Source: Minisyncoccota bacterium (GTDB lineage: Bacteria; Patescibacteriota; Minisyncoccia; Phycocordibacterales; CAIJYI01). From it: a stretch of DNA of 64,000 nt. Positions 1 to 8,726 of the stretch are shown piece by piece. The position numbers and the translations under genes are program-made. The number at the start of each line of letters is the position of its first letter. Position 1 is the stretch's first letter. The notes below the pieces were generated by a model. That model was given only the letters and a program-made list of their open reading frames with translations. It did not search any database and had not been told where the DNA came from. The stretch covers positions 23,413 to 87,412 of the forward strand of contig JALNYN010000002.1 in NCBI GenBank assembly GCA_023229825.1, given 5' to 3'.

Positions 1-2481
1 GGTTTTGGTTATTTTCGCGAATCCTGCAAATTTTTTGTCGAGCGGATCGGAATGGTAATATACTCCGTCGGAATAGAGATAGGTTGTCGTCGAAACCGTT
101 CCTCCAAAACCCGCATCCGTTGCAATTCCTTTTACAACTGTGAAATTATATTGCAAATTCGGATTCGGTTGTGAATCGTCGTCGGCAAGCTCGGCGCTAT
201 TCGCATATTCGACCGTCGTTACCGCCCCTTGTTCTCCAGTAATGCGATTCAAGAGATCGGCTTTTTCTCCATTTTTGATCCAAACATAATGATTTTGATA
301 ATCATTCCTTATTACATCAGGAAGACCATCACCATTGACGTCTTCGACGTTTACCCCAAGGTCTTTAAAAATGTTCCCTCCTTGGTATTCCATTACATCT
401 GTAGGAAAAGTCGACGATGCTTCCACCCAACTCGAACCGGTATTAATATAAACATCGCGCCCATCCGCACTACCGACAAAGTCAGTAAATCCATCACCAT
501 TAACATCAGCAAATCGGTAACCCGTATCCCACCCAATTCCATCTAAAAAAATTGTAGGAGGTACAAATGATGGAGTTTCTTGCCAGCCGTGTCCTATATT
601 TAAATATCCAATATGCTTTGGTAAATACGCGCCACCGATATAATCTCGAGACACCAACACGTCCGCAAGTCCATCATTATTCAAATCCACAATACGCACC
701 CCCGCATCATTTCCACCAGAAACAACTTCCGTCGGAAACGTCCACGAAGTATCCTGAACAAACTGACTTCCGTTATTTATATATGTCCCATCATCTCCCG
801 TAATGTCAGTTAAACCGTCTCCATTAACATCCACAAGGCGCACACCACGATCGATTGATGAAAATCCGTTTGTGTTCACAAAATATACGGGAGGCGTCCA
901 GTTGTTCGTGGCGGACCAGCCGCTTGCGCTTCCCAAATAGACAGCTTTATATGAAGCTCCTTGCCATCTCGATACTATTTCATCAACATATCCATCGCCG
1001 TTCAGGTCGACAAAACGTAGTCCTGAATCATAAGGTTGCATAAATAATTCCGGTGAATCATATCCCGTTGTAGTCGCCCATGTCAATCCGGTATTCTCAT
1101 GTTCGTAATAGACGGGATACAGACCTCCCCAGCTCCAGTTGAGATCAGGAAGGCTGTCTCCATTGAAATCAAGTACTCTTCCACCGCCGTCTCCTCCTGT
1201 TGGTCCGGTAAAATAATGACCACCGGGCAATCGCCATTTATTCGGATCGGTATTTTCGGTCCAACCTTCCGTACTAGTGGAATATCCGAACTCGACGGCG
1301 GGAAGCGTCGTTGTACCGAGACTGCTGTCCCAGCCCGATTCTTCGGCGGAAACAAGAAGCGAGCGCAGTCCGCTGTTGCCTGCGTCATATGACAATACGT
1401 ATCTATGTGTAACTTCTCCGTTCGTTTTGATACGAATTTCTTTTATTTGCTTTTTTGTGGCGACAGAAAAGCCTGAAACTGAAGAAGTTGCTACATCATT
1501 GCGATCTTCCCGTAAAAATTCAACAAGAAAAATACCGGAAAGGCTCGGATTATTGGTATATGAAATGGAAGAAGGATAGATCTGTCCTGCGTCTTTATAA
1601 TATGAATAATCTACCGAGTTGCCGTTGGTATCGCGAACTTGTTCGAGCATCCATTTATATATTTGCGAACCATCAGACGGATTATCTTGTCTTGTTGAAG
1701 TGGAATAGCCGAGCGAGTATGTATTGCCGGACTTTGTTGTAATAAGCCACGCGTTATTCGTCAAAAGATATGAATTAAAATTTCCATTTTCAACTTTTGC
1801 GCGGTAGGTACTCGTTGATGTTTGTACCAGTTCACCATCCAAGCTGGAAGTAAAATAATTTTGACCGAACATTTTATCCGTACCGGTCTTATTCATGCGT
1901 TCTATGTAAGGAATATTATGGGACCATCCGTATCCAAAGATCGAATTTTCTTTACTTTGGCTATTGTACCGCAGTGCGAGGCCTGGTTCCATTCCGTTTC
2001 TTCCGGGAGGAACTTTGATCGGGTATTCGTAAACGAGAGCACCGGTGAGCTCATCGGTTTTTATATTTTTTCCATTTACAACATTCTCAAGCGGTCTTGG
2101 ACCGCCTTCATCCCCAGTAAGTGTCGACATCGATTCCGACTCTGTGGGGGTTTCTTCCTGTGACAAAGGCGTATCTACTGCAGGCTCTATTGAGTCTTCA
2201 GAAGGAGAAACCACTTCTTCGGAAGTTTCAAGCGCCGGACCCTCGACAATCGGGGTTATTTCACTACTTCCCGGCAAAGCATCACCGGAACCCAAAGAGT
2301 CAATTGCTTCTTCTAAATTGAGCGACGCAACCGGCTCTGCGGGCGTAATTGCTTCCGAAGAAGTATTGGTTATCTCCGGAGCACTTATCGATTCTTCCGC
2401 AAAAACTTGGGACAGCGGAAAACTTAGGGTGATATTAATAATAGTTACGACGCTTACAAAAACTTTTTTTATACGGAACAT
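1..2481 (-). CDS. Secreted SpvB/TcaC-like protein with FG-GAP/VCBS repeats (3' end outside window)
   Basis: An uninterrupted frame of 827 codons runs leftward from ATG at 2481 to the window edge, so the C-terminus is missing. Residues 1-29 form a signal peptide (basic start, hydrophobic core, likely cleavage after VFA). Residues 30-120 are an acidic Ser/Thr/Glu/Pro linker. A SpvB-type beta-propeller domain follows (GALVYEYPIKVPPG, GLALRYNS and FGYGWSHNI motifs). Six DxNGDGxxD-like calcium-binding FG-GAP motifs start near residues 438, 492, 551, 599, 659 and 714. The visible end (VKGIATDAGF, then a YYHSDPLDKKFAGFAKI stretch) resembles the conserved block after the propeller in Tc toxin B subunits (RGF-type motif). 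RHS/YD repeats would be expected outside the window. Family knowledge suggests a secreted shell or toxin-delivery protein. That role is inference; the domain reading is fairly sure. Confidence 0.85.
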   Translation of the reverse strand, partial: MFRIKKVFVSVVTIINITLSFPLSQVFAEESISAPEITNTSSEAITPAEPVASLNLEEAIDSLGSGDALPGSSEITPIVEGPALETSEEVVSPSEDSIEPAVDTPLSQEETPTESESMSTLTGDEGGPRPLENVVNGKNIKTDELTGALVYEYPIKVPPGRNGMEPGLALRYNSQSKENSIFGYGWSHNIPYIERMNKTGTDKMFGQNYFTSSLDGELVQTSTSTYRAKVENGNFNSYLLTNNAWLITTKSGNTYSLGYSTSTRQDNPSDGSQIYKWMLEQVRDTNGNSVDYSYYKDAGQIYPSSISYTNNPSLSGIFLVEFLREDRNDVATSSVSGFSVATKKQIKEIRIKTNGEVTHRYVLSYDAGNSGLRSLLVSAEESGWDSSLGTTTLPAVEFGYSTSTEGWTENTDPNKWRLPGGHYFTGPTGGDGGGRVLDFNGDSLPDLNWSWGGLYPVYYEHENTGLTWATTTGYDSPELFMQPYDSGLRFVDLNGDGYVDEIVSRWQGASYKAVYLGSASGWSATNNWTPPVYFVNTNGFSSIDRGVRLVDVNGDGLTDITGDDGTYINNGSQFVQDTSWTFPTEVVSGGNDAGVRIVDLNNDGLADVLVSRDYIGGAYLPKHIGYLNIGHGWQETPSFVPPTIFLDGIGWDTGYRFADVNGDGFTDFVGSADGRDVYINTGSSWVEASSTFPTDVMEYQGGNIFKDLGVNVEDVNGDGLPDVIRNDYQNHYVWIKNGEKADLLNRITGEQGAVTTVEYANSAELADDDSQPNPNLQYNFTVVKGIATDAGFGGTVSTTTYLYSDGVYYHSDPLDKKFAGFAKITKT

Positions 2482-2833
2482 ATAAAAACAAAAAAGGTTG
2501 ATAAAAAATACTCAAATTAAAAAAATATTGCAATGATATCATTATCATAACAGAGAGCAGATAAAATCCTGATAAAGTCTCATAGGGAGATTTCATTATT
2601 ATTTGTGGCTCTATTTTTGCTTTTTTTAATTTTTTTTATATTTTTTATGAAGTTATCCACAGGTACTTTTTGACAGTATTTTTAAACAAAAATTATTCGG
2701 GATAACATCTAGTCGACAACAACGTGGATCCCGGGTCGCAGCCCGGGATGACGACGACTTTAAAGAGGTCTATCAAAAAACAACGCGAGAAACTCGTGTT
2801 GTTCGTTTAATTGTTCCCTTGTTCGTATCCGTT
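2482..2833. promoter_or_regulatory. AT-rich spacer with one DnaA box and a dispersed palindrome
   Basis: No gene is seen. The stretch presumably carries the promoter of the leftward secreted-protein gene. A perfect DnaA box (TTATCCACA) is at 2653-2661, and a copy of the CGTCATCCCGGG...CCCGGGATCCACG palindrome family lies at about 2717-2752. Confidence 0.5.
2717..2752. repeat. Dispersed palindrome, family P2
   Basis: The GTGGATCCCGGG / CCCGGGATGACG inverted arms are the same family as copies at about 17545-17628, 37291-37326, 48921-48996 and 52505-52537. The 17.5 and 48.9 kb loci carry two copies in inverted orientation. Confidence 0.75.
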
Positions 2834-3091
2834 TTACCGTATGTCTTTAACGGTCTTTTCCTTTAATATATTGTTTATTTTTTCAAGTATTCCGCGTTTG
2901 TTCATATACACCTCGTTTTTTACAGCGGAAGGAACTAAAAGAAACAAAACTCCATCTTTTACCTCCATTTCCTGTTTATCTATCTTTATACCGACCGCCT
3001 CAAAGATCGCGGGCTGTGCCGCTTCTTTTACGGTATCTCCCGGCGGTTCGATCCGTTTGAATTTTTCGAGATAAGAGGAGATGTTGAACAT
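2834..3091 (-). CDS. Short DciA-like (DUF721-type) protein
   Basis: 85 residues beginning MFNISSYLEKF. The C-terminal half has a hydrophobic strand (LFLLVPSAVKNEV) followed by a helix and LEKIN...VKDIR, the pattern seen at the end of DUF721/DciA proteins, which help load the replicative helicase. Its position just downstream of dnaA-dnaN on the same strand fits that family. It is shorter than typical DciA, so the assignment rests on a weak motif plus context. It could be an unrelated small protein. Confidence 0.5.
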   Translation of the reverse strand: MFNISSYLEKFKRIEPPGDTVKEAAQPAIFEAVGIKIDKQEMEVKDGVLFLLVPSAVKNEVYMNKRGILEKINNILKEKTVKDIR

Positions 3092-3190
3092 TCGAAGTTA
3101 TAAAGTTTATCAAGTTCATCAAGTTTATAAAGTCCACCGATCGCCGTACGTACTTGATAAACTTGATGAACTTTATAACTTGATAAACTA
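3092..3190. repeat. Inverted word-repeat spacer downstream of dnaN
   Basis: Left arm words (AAGTTATAAAGTTTATCAAG) recur inverted on the right (CTTGATAAACTTGATGAAC). The spacer can form a long AT-rich hairpin and probably terminates dnaN transcription. Confidence 0.6.
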
Positions 3191-4294
3191 TTATGTCGTG
3201 AGAGGCATCACCAAGTACATAAATGACTGATCCGATACCCCGCGTATCACCAGAGGCCTTCCCTCGCCTGAGAAACGGAAAGTGATGCTGTCTTGCTTAA
3301 GTGATTGAAAACAATCGATAAGATATTTCTGATTAAAACCGCACGAGATATTTTTTCCAGACAAAGAAGCGTCTACAACGGTCATATTCTCGCCGGCTGT
3401 GGAATTTTTTGATTCGGTGATAAATTTCTTTCCGGAAACATCGACGGAAACATCGACCCGATTGAATTTGTCGGAAAACAGATTGGTTACCTTGAGTGCG
3501 TTCATGATATCCTGCTTTAGAACAGTCGCTTCCGTCGCATAATCTTTAGGGATTATTTGCTGATAATCGGGAAAAATACCGTCAACGATCCGAGAGGTCA
3601 CGTAAATATCTTTATCGGCAAGAGAAAAAGATATCTGATTCTTGCTCACATTGATATTCACACTTCCGGTTACTCCATCAAATACGCGAAGTATTTCCAC
3701 GATATTTTTTTGAGGTATCAATACGTGTTTGAATGAGGTTTTTTCTTTAAGGAACACTTTCTTTTCCGCCAGACGGAAAGAATCGGTCGCGGCAAAAATG
3801 ATATTTTCCCCCTCGGAATAGATGCAAACGCTCGCTATCTCCGGCTTCATATCGGAAATGGATGCGCTATACCAAACGCTTTTCACGCCGTCCACAAACT
3901 TATCCACCGGCATAGCAAAGGCATCGGTACCGGAAACGACGGGAAGCGTCGGAAAATCCTCGTGCGGAAGGCATTTAAGCACGGATCGCCCATTGGAAGA
4001 CTTTAATACCATATTCTCAGAAGATGTTTCGAGCGAAACTTTTTGGTCATAGATCGAGGATAGAACGCCGGAAAGAAGATTACCCTGAATGACCAGCGTA
4101 CCCTCCTCGGAAACCTGTGCGGGAATCTCCATTTCAATACCGACATCCAGATTGGTGGCGCGAAGAAGAAGTTTATTGTTTTTTGCCGAGAAGAGTATTC
4201 CCCCAAGTACCGGAAGAGACAGATTTTTTCCGACCATCCTTTCGGCTAGTCCGACCGCATTTTTAAGTACGTCTTTTGAGCATTCTAGTTTCAT
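3191..4294 (-). CDS. dnaN: DNA polymerase III sliding clamp (beta subunit)
   Basis: 367 residues, the normal length for DnaN, with three repeated clamp folds. Typical landmarks are LPVLGGILFSAKNNKLLLRATNLDVGI, then FPDYQQIIPKDY in the third quarter and the C-terminal LVMPL. The ring-shaped dimer tethers the polymerase to DNA. It starts at ATG 4294 and lies downstream of dnaA in the same direction with a 320-bp spacer. Nothing unusual is seen. Confidence 0.97.
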   Translation of the reverse strand: MKLECSKDVLKNAVGLAERMVGKNLSLPVLGGILFSAKNNKLLLRATNLDVGIEMEIPAQVSEEGTLVIQGNLLSGVLSSIYDQKVSLETSSENMVLKSSNGRSVLKCLPHEDFPTLPVVSGTDAFAMPVDKFVDGVKSVWYSASISDMKPEIASVCIYSEGENIIFAATDSFRLAEKKVFLKEKTSFKHVLIPQKNIVEILRVFDGVTGSVNINVSKNQISFSLADKDIYVTSRIVDGIFPDYQQIIPKDYATEATVLKQDIMNALKVTNLFSDKFNRVDVSVDVSGKKFITESKNSTAGENMTVVDASLSGKNISCGFNQKYLIDCFQSLKQDSITFRFSGEGRPLVIRGVSDQSFMYLVMPLTT

Positions 4295-4614
4295 AAATCA
4301 AAGTTGTTAACAACTACTATAATATAAGTATTTATTTTTTTAGAAACGATTACTATTATTAGGACTGTTGATAAGTGGATAAACCGATTATATCCTTATT
4401 TGAATTGGTAATTTAGATTTCGCTCTGTGGATATTCGGCGCATTGCGTATTGGATATAAATGAACAACTTTCGCTTTTATTTTTTTATTCGATTTTTTCC
4501 ACAACGATATTAACTTTTTTCCACAGGGTTATACACAACACAGTCAAAAGTTAAAAGTAGAAAGTAAAAAGTGTTAGTCGTCGTTCTTTTAACTTTTAAC
4601 TTTCCACTTTTTAC
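4295..4614. promoter_or_regulatory. dnaA-dnaN spacer with DnaA-box-like sites (candidate oriC A)
   Basis: AT-rich 320 bp without a gene. DnaA-box-like 9-mers: TTATACACA at 4529-4537 (fits TTATNCACA), TGTGGATAT at 4426-4434, AGTGGATAA at 4374-4382, plus a partial TTTTCCACA just before 4504 and another before 4526. A word inverted repeat (AAAGTTAAAAGTAGAAAGT and its complement) occupies about 4545-4612 beside the dnaA stop codon. This is a classical origin location, but gene orientation favours another site near 50.3 kb. Confidence 0.5.
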
Positions 4615-5964
4615 TTACAATAGCGCCCGTATCTGTGACAGCTCCTCGACTAACACATCATCGTCTTTGATCGAGCTTTTTATTTTATCGCACGAATGTA
4701 TTACGGTCGTATGGTCTCTTCCTCCGAATTTTTCTCCGATCGTCGGATAAGAAACAGTGAAGTCCTCGCGAAGAAGATACATGGCTATCTGACGGGGTTT
4801 TACGATCTCTTTCCTCCTTGTTTTTTCATAGATCGCTGATTCGTCGATATGGTAGAATTCAGAAACGACCTTAATGACATCCTTAATTGAAGCCGTCTTT
4901 TTGGGTATTATATTGTTTTTTATCAGAAGTTTGATCTCGGTTTGCTGGAGTTCCCTGTTTTTGAGCCTGGCTTGGCATATAATGGAATTGATAATACCTT
5001 CCAGTTCCCGAATACTGCACTCGAGCGATTCGGCAATGAATTTTACGCTGTCATCGTTGAGAGAAAAGTTACTCGATTGGATCTTTCTTCTGATGATCGC
5101 CATTCTTGATTCGTATTCGGGTGTCGTGATGTCCACGATCATTCCGGCGCCGAAACGCGATTTAAGGCGATCTTCCAGTCCATGGATGTGGTTCGGATGG
5201 CGATCGGATGAAAAGATGATCTGTTTATTGTTTTCGTAAAGAATATTAAAAAGATGGAAAAGTTCTTCTTGAGTCTTTTCTTTTCCTGAGAGGAACTGAA
5301 TATCATCCATGATAAAAACATCGTATTTTCGATATTTTTCTTTAAAATCATGTACTCGGTTGTTCTGAACGGAGTTGATGTAGTCCATCGAAAATTTTTC
5401 CGATGTGATGTAGTAGATCTTTTTACCGGATTTTTCCTCTTTAAGCTTGTTTCCCACCGCCTGCGCGATATGTGTTTTTCCAAGTCCCACTCCCCCATGG
5501 ATAAAAAGCGGGTTGTAGGTTTGACCGGGGTGCTTTACCACTGCTTGCGTGGCGGCATAGGCCAATTCATTGAATGATCCGATGACGAGCGTGTCAAACG
5601 TATATCTTGGATTCAGATTATCTTCTTTATTTATATACAGGTCGCTCAAAGGAAGTTCTTGCACATAAGGCTGTCCGGTTCGCGAAGGAGATGAATCCTG
5701 GCTTTTTTCTTTCATGGTCGGCGTGACGATCACATATTCGACGCCTCGGACGCCTTCGGAAATATTCCGGAGCGTCTTTAATATAAACTTATCGTATTTT
5801 GAATACAGCCATTCTTTTACAAATTCGTTCGGCAAACCGACGTATACGATCCCATTTTCGTGTTTAATGATCCGAGTGTTTTTGAACCACGTACTGAAGT
5901 TTGCTCGCGAAACAGTGAGCTCTACCTCCGCTAAGACGCTATCCCAAAGTTGCTTATTATCCAT
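4615..5964 (-). CDS. dnaA: Chromosomal replication initiator DnaA
   Basis: 449 residues with all DnaA landmarks. There is an N-terminal domain I, a short linker (about 85-115), the AAA+ domain starting YTFDTLVIGSFNELA, Walker A GGVGLGKT at about 157-164, Walker B IMDDIQFL, and the C-terminal DNA-binding signature GGRDHTTVIHS. ATG at 5964 is the natural start. An upstream palindrome (ATGATTA / TAATCAT, 5978-5995) and a TATAAT-like element at 5993-6002 on the minus strand mark the promoter. It is divergent from rpmH, the common bacterial arrangement. Confidence 0.98.
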   Translation of the reverse strand: MDNKQLWDSVLAEVELTVSRANFSTWFKNTRIIKHENGIVYVGLPNEFVKEWLYSKYDKFILKTLRNISEGVRGVEYVIVTPTMKEKSQDSSPSRTGQPYVQELPLSDLYINKEDNLNPRYTFDTLVIGSFNELAYAATQAVVKHPGQTYNPLFIHGGVGLGKTHIAQAVGNKLKEEKSGKKIYYITSEKFSMDYINSVQNNRVHDFKEKYRKYDVFIMDDIQFLSGKEKTQEELFHLFNILYENNKQIIFSSDRHPNHIHGLEDRLKSRFGAGMIVDITTPEYESRMAIIRRKIQSSNFSLNDDSVKFIAESLECSIRELEGIINSIICQARLKNRELQQTEIKLLIKNNIIPKKTASIKDVIKVVSEFYHIDESAIYEKTRRKEIVKPRQIAMYLLREDFTVSYPTIGEKFGGRDHTTVIHSCDKIKSSIKDDDVLVEELSQIRALL

Positions 5965-6253
5965 CTTCGGTTTTGATATGATTAAACGTAATCATATTAT
6001 ACGCGCGAAGTGAAAAATAGAAAACTTGTTCAACCTCTATTCATATGTTGATAAGATGTTTATAACTTGGGGATAAGAAATTTACCTGATCTTTAACTGG
6101 TGTTTCTTGAGAAAATAAGGATTCAATACTTGAATAATTTTCAATTTACAATTTTTAATTTTCAAACACGGTTCGTTTAGGTTTGAAAATTTTTACTTGA
6201 AAATTCATTGAAAATTGAAAATTCGTACATTGAAAATTATTTTTACAAAAAGC
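5965..6253. promoter_or_regulatory. Divergent dnaA/rpmH promoter region
   Basis: Contains the palindrome ATGATTAAACGTAATCAT just upstream of dnaA, which may be an autoregulatory operator, and many copies of the words TTGAAAATT / AATTTTCAA. Only one weak DnaA-box-like word (TGGGGATAA, near 6070) is seen, so this spacer is a poorer origin candidate than the dnaA-dnaN spacer. Confidence 0.45.
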
Positions 6254-6282
6254 TTGATTTATCTAGAGTTTTGTTCTATACT
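6254..6282 (+). promoter_or_regulatory. rpmH promoter, probably leaderless
   Basis: -35 TTGATT (6254-6259), 17-bp spacer, -10 TATACT (6277-6282). The expected transcription start falls on or next to the ATG at 6289, so rpmH is probably translated from a leaderless mRNA. Confidence 0.75.
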
Positions 6283-6288
6283 CCCCAT

Positions 6289-6423
6289 ATGTCTCAAACA
6301 TACCAACCTAAAAAGAGGAAAAGAGCTAAAACGCACGGTTTTCTCGTACGGACAAGAACCGTCGGAGGGCGCAATGTGTTGAAGCGCCGAAGACAGAAAG
6401 GACGCGCGAAGCTTGCTGTTTAG
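6289..6423 (+). CDS. rpmH: Ribosomal protein bL34
   Basis: 44 residues, [19 protein letters not shown] then the canonical [16 protein letters not shown] block; strongly basic, normal length for bL34. The frame can be extended upstream to 6208, but the promoter at 6254-6282 sits inside that extension and the family starts at this Met. It is the first gene of the rpmH-rnpA-yidD-yidC group diverging from dnaA. Confidence 0.97.
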   Translation: MSQTYQPKKRKRAKTHGFLVRTRTVGGRNVLKRRRQKGRAKLAV

Positions 6424-6444
6424 CTTTTGTTTTACGAATAAAAA

Positions 6445-6473
6445 ACAAAACCCCTTGTTTTTAGGGGTTTTTG
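6445..6473 (+). terminator. Terminator after rpmH
   Basis: AAAACCCCT hairpin arm pairs with AGGGGTTTT across a T-rich loop and is followed by T residues. Confidence 0.8.
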
Positions 6474-6660
6474 TGAATAAATAGCGAGTAAAATTTCCAA
6501 TACCCAATTACCAATTTCCAATAAAATATCCAATGTTCAATAGTTAGTTTTTTTGGAAATTAGATATTTGATATTTGAAATTTTTTAGAAAATAGTGTGA
6601 TATACTAAGTAATTAGTGATATATTCAACGAAATTTTAAATAATCACAATAAGTACCACT

Positions 6661-7005
6661 ATGTTCCCCAAGAAAAATCGCATTTCAAAAAGAGAATTTG
6701 ATGGACTGATGAAAAACGGCCGCGTTTTTCATTCCCCGTTTTTTTCCCTGCGCATTATGAGGGGCGGTAAGGATATGTCTAAATTCGCGTTTGTTATCTC
6801 AAAAAAAGTGGCGAAAAATGCGGCAGACCGGAACAAACTGAAAAGAAGAGGATTTCACGCGCTGCGAGAAATCATTTTTACGCCAAAAATGGATATGAAA
6901 GGATATATGGCGGCCTTTTTCTATAAAAAAGAAGGAAAGAATATGGGGTTTGATGAAATAAGAGGAGAGATACAGGGATTGTTGAAGAAAAGCGGGGTTT
7001 TGTAA
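6661..7005 (+). CDS. rnpA: Ribonuclease P protein component
   Basis: 114 residues. The RNase P protein signature is clear: FAFVISKKVAKNAADRNKLKRR followed by the helix GFHALREI (RNR-type motif at about 58-75). The protein binds the catalytic P RNA and helps process tRNA 5' ends. The P RNA gene itself is not in this window. Placement between rpmH and yidD is canonical. ATG at 6661 lacks a clear Shine-Dalgarno sequence; a TATACT box lies about 60 bp upstream. Confidence 0.95.
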   Translation: MFPKKNRISKREFDGLMKNGRVFHSPFFSLRIMRGGKDMSKFAFVISKKVAKNAADRNKLKRRGFHALREIIFTPKMDMKGYMAAFFYKKEGKNMGFDEIRGEIQGLLKKSGVL

Positions 7006-7099
7006 AAAATGATTTACGGATTTAATGATTTATAGATTTAAGAATACGATATGGATCGTAAATCCGTAAATCCGTAAATCCTTAAATCTGTAAAATATT
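7006..7099. repeat. Inverted 8-mer word repeat
   Basis: GATTTACGGATTTA words are followed by inverted copies (AAATCCGTAAATCC). The same GGATTTAC word forms a tandem array at 55671-55750. Confidence 0.6.
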
Positions 7100-7327
7100 A
7101 TGAAATACTTCCTCCTCCACCTCATAAAGATCTATAAAAAGATATTTTCCCCTGATAAGGGTATATTTCGCCGCCGCATGCCAACCTGTGCCTTCTTCCC
7201 TACTTGCTCCGATTATGCCGAGGAAGCGATAAAAAAGCATGGTGCGGCAAAAGGATCATTATTGGCGTTCAGACGAATCCTGCGCTGTCATCCGTGGCAA
7301 AGCGAGCATTTTGATCCGGTACCGTAA
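7100..7327 (+). CDS. yidD: Membrane protein insertion efficiency factor YidD
   Basis: 75 residues. Conserved YidD pattern: IKIYKKIFSP near the N-terminus, then CAFFPTCSDYAEEAIKKHG and the ending RRILRCHPW. YidD is a small membrane-associated helper of YidC-dependent insertion. It lies in the standard rnpA-yidD-yidC order, although a hypothetical gene separates it from yidC here. Confidence 0.95.
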   Translation: MKYFLLHLIKIYKKIFSPDKGIFRRRMPTCAFFPTCSDYAEEAIKKHGAAKGSLLAFRRILRCHPWQSEHFDPVP

Positions 7328-7347
7328 AAAAGTTTAAAGTAAAAAGT

Positions 7348-7373
7348 AAAACCGCCGGATATTCGGCGGTTTT
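7348..7373. terminator. Bidirectional terminator between convergent genes
   Basis: AAAACCGCCG-GATATT-CGGCGGTTTT: a perfect 10-bp stem flanked by A and T tracts, serving yidD on one side and the leftward lipoprotein gene on the other. Confidence 0.85.
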
Positions 7374-7378
7374 GTAAT

Positions 7379-7867
7379 TTATGGCGCGAGTTTTGAGGGA
7401 AATGGTATTCCGTCCGGACAAAAACTTAAATGATAATCCGTTCCGGAAATATCATAGTCTGTGTCGATCGGTACGGTAACCGCCACGAATAATCGGCAGG
7501 CCTCATGTCTTCCAACATCAAGAACATCCAATAAACCCTGTTCTGCTTGTTTCCTTGTGTTTTCAAGGTTTCCTCCAAGCAGCGATACAATAAAACTTTG
7601 ACAGTACTCATCGACTTCGGGGCATTTTTGATTGGAATAGAATATGATCTGATAATCTTTCTCTTTTACTATGATCGCGTCATATTCTTTACTCAGGATT
7701 TGATCCTGGGGCAGATTAAATAAAAAGTTTTTGACGGAAACTTTTCCATGGTTCAGCGCATTGGGTTTCCCGATATCCTTTGCTGAAACAAGAATTCTTC
7801 CCGTACAAGCCGACAGTGAAATTGCCACAAAAATGGCAAGTATCAGGTGTATAACATATTTCTTCAT
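7379..7867 (-). CDS. Putative lipoprotein, paralogue of the 11.1-11.7 kb gene
   Basis: 162 residues with a lipoprotein signal peptide (MKKYVIHLILAIFVAISLSAC; lipobox LSAC, Cys21). The mature part shares a C-terminal domain with the protein at 11098-11694. Both have a tyrosine-rich strand region, an E/QAEQ(A/G)(F/L)LD helix, (A/D)ACxL(Y/F)VA(L/V)TVP, and the ending GTDYHLSFCP(N/D)GIP. The four conserved positions include two cysteines that could form a disulfide. Function unknown; membrane-anchored location outside the cytoplasmic membrane is inferred from the lipobox. Confidence 0.8.
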   Translation of the reverse strand: MKKYVIHLILAIFVAISLSACTGRILVSAKDIGKPNALNHGKVSVKNFLFNLPQDQILSKEYDAIIVKEKDYQIIFYSNQKCPEVDEYCQSFIVSLLGGNLENTRKQAEQGLLDVLDVGRHEACRLFVAVTVPIDTDYDISGTDYHLSFCPDGIPFPSKLAP

Positions 7868-8125
7868 TGCCTATTTCTCCAAGTAAATGAACTATATTTT
7901 GTCACTAAATTAACAAAATAATGAAGTATTGTCAAGTTTTCATGAACTGCTCACGCTTTTTACCAACCAAAAAATTTCCTTTTCGCCGCTGCACCAAGGA
8001 CTGTCCTTTCCCCGTCATTCCGCTACGCTCTATTCCTCCTTAAGGACAGTCCTTGGTTCCGCTATTTCTGCAGTAAAATTAGGAAATTTTAGGAGTATGA
8101 GCAGATACTTCATGAAGCGAAAAAT
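7868..8125. repeat. Spacer with a long inverted repeat
   Basis: ACCAAGGACTGTCCTT (about 7995-8010) recurs inverted as AAGGACAGTCCTTGGT (about 8041-8056), giving a 16-bp stem with a 30-nt loop. No gene is seen in the rest of the spacer. Confidence 0.65.
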
Positions 8126-8154
8126 TTGATTAATTTGATTATATATGCTATACT
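8126..8154 (+). promoter_or_regulatory. Promoter of the 8195 gene
   Basis: TTGATT (8126-8131), 17-bp spacer, TATACT (8149-8154). It is followed by a Shine-Dalgarno AGGAG upstream of the ATG at 8195. Confidence 0.75.
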
Positions 8155-8194
8155 ATATCAGGTTAAATTATGACCGGAAACAGGAGTTCTTTTT

Positions 8195-8626
8195 ATGAAC
8201 GATATCGACAGAAGACAAGCAGAAGAAGACAGAAGAAAAGAATTGGAAAGACGCATCGCAGAGCTGGAAACGGAAAATGGTGTTTTGCGTTCCCTTCTCG
8301 ATAGAAGACAGCCGGAAGAAAGAAGACTGACGGTGGACGAAGGCGCGGGGTCTTATCTTTCGATGAGAAAGTGGAGCCTGATGGTTTTTATCTTATTTTT
8401 AGTCTTTGAAGAATGGGCTAGAACGAAGGGTAATTCCATTGTGAACACACTTGGGCCATATTCTCAGGATTACATGTTCTATGCGAACATTATGATCTAT
8501 TCCCGTTTAGGGATCGCCGCCTCATTTCTTTGGGGTACCATCGGTTCCATTTTTCTTTACTTTAAAAGAAAGAGCAATAAAAAATTAATAGCGGAAAACG
8601 AAAAAAAATATAAAGATCATTCGTGA
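8195..8626 (+). CDS. Small membrane protein with N-terminal coiled coil
   Basis: 143 residues. Residues 1-45 are highly charged and heptad-like (DRRQAEEDRRKELERRIAEL), predicting a coiled coil. Two transmembrane segments follow (about 60-75 and 105-125), with a basic C-terminal tail. It has its own promoter, ribosome binding site and terminator and sits between yidD and yidC. No family recognised; a link to membrane insertion is suggested only by position. Confidence 0.75.
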   Translation: MNDIDRRQAEEDRRKELERRIAELETENGVLRSLLDRRQPEERRLTVDEGAGSYLSMRKWSLMVFILFLVFEEWARTKGNSIVNTLGPYSQDYMFYANIMIYSRLGIAASFLWGTIGSIFLYFKRKSNKKLIAENEKKYKDHS

Positions 8627-8633
8627 TATTTGC

Positions 8634-8667
8634 ACGGCGGAAGGTTCGACCTTCCGCCGTTTTTTTG
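8634..8667 (+). terminator. Rho-independent terminator
   Basis: ACGGCGGAAGG-TTCGA-CCTTCCGCCGT stem-loop followed by seven T residues. Confidence 0.9.
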
Positions 8668-8690
8668 CGACAGAAGTTGCTGTAGTACTC

Positions 8691-8719
8691 TTGTTATTCT
8701 TGCCATTTTCGCATACAAT
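8691..8719 (+). promoter_or_regulatory. yidC promoter, probably leaderless
   Basis: TTGTTA (8691-8696), 17-bp spacer, TACAAT (8714-8719). The predicted start site coincides with the ATG at 8727 and overlaps a longer TTG-initiated frame, which argues for the internal ATG as the true start. Confidence 0.65.
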
Positions 8720-8726
8720 TAGCACT

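Noticed and set aside
229..2485. Several rightward frames over the first 2.5 kb
   Set aside because: They are antisense shadows of the long leftward SpvB/TcaC-like frame, which alone shows coherent domains and a signal peptide.
5965..6253. Origin of replication in the dnaA-rpmH spacer
   Set aside because: Only one weak DnaA-box-like word; the dnaA-dnaN spacer and the 50.3 kb spacer are better candidates.
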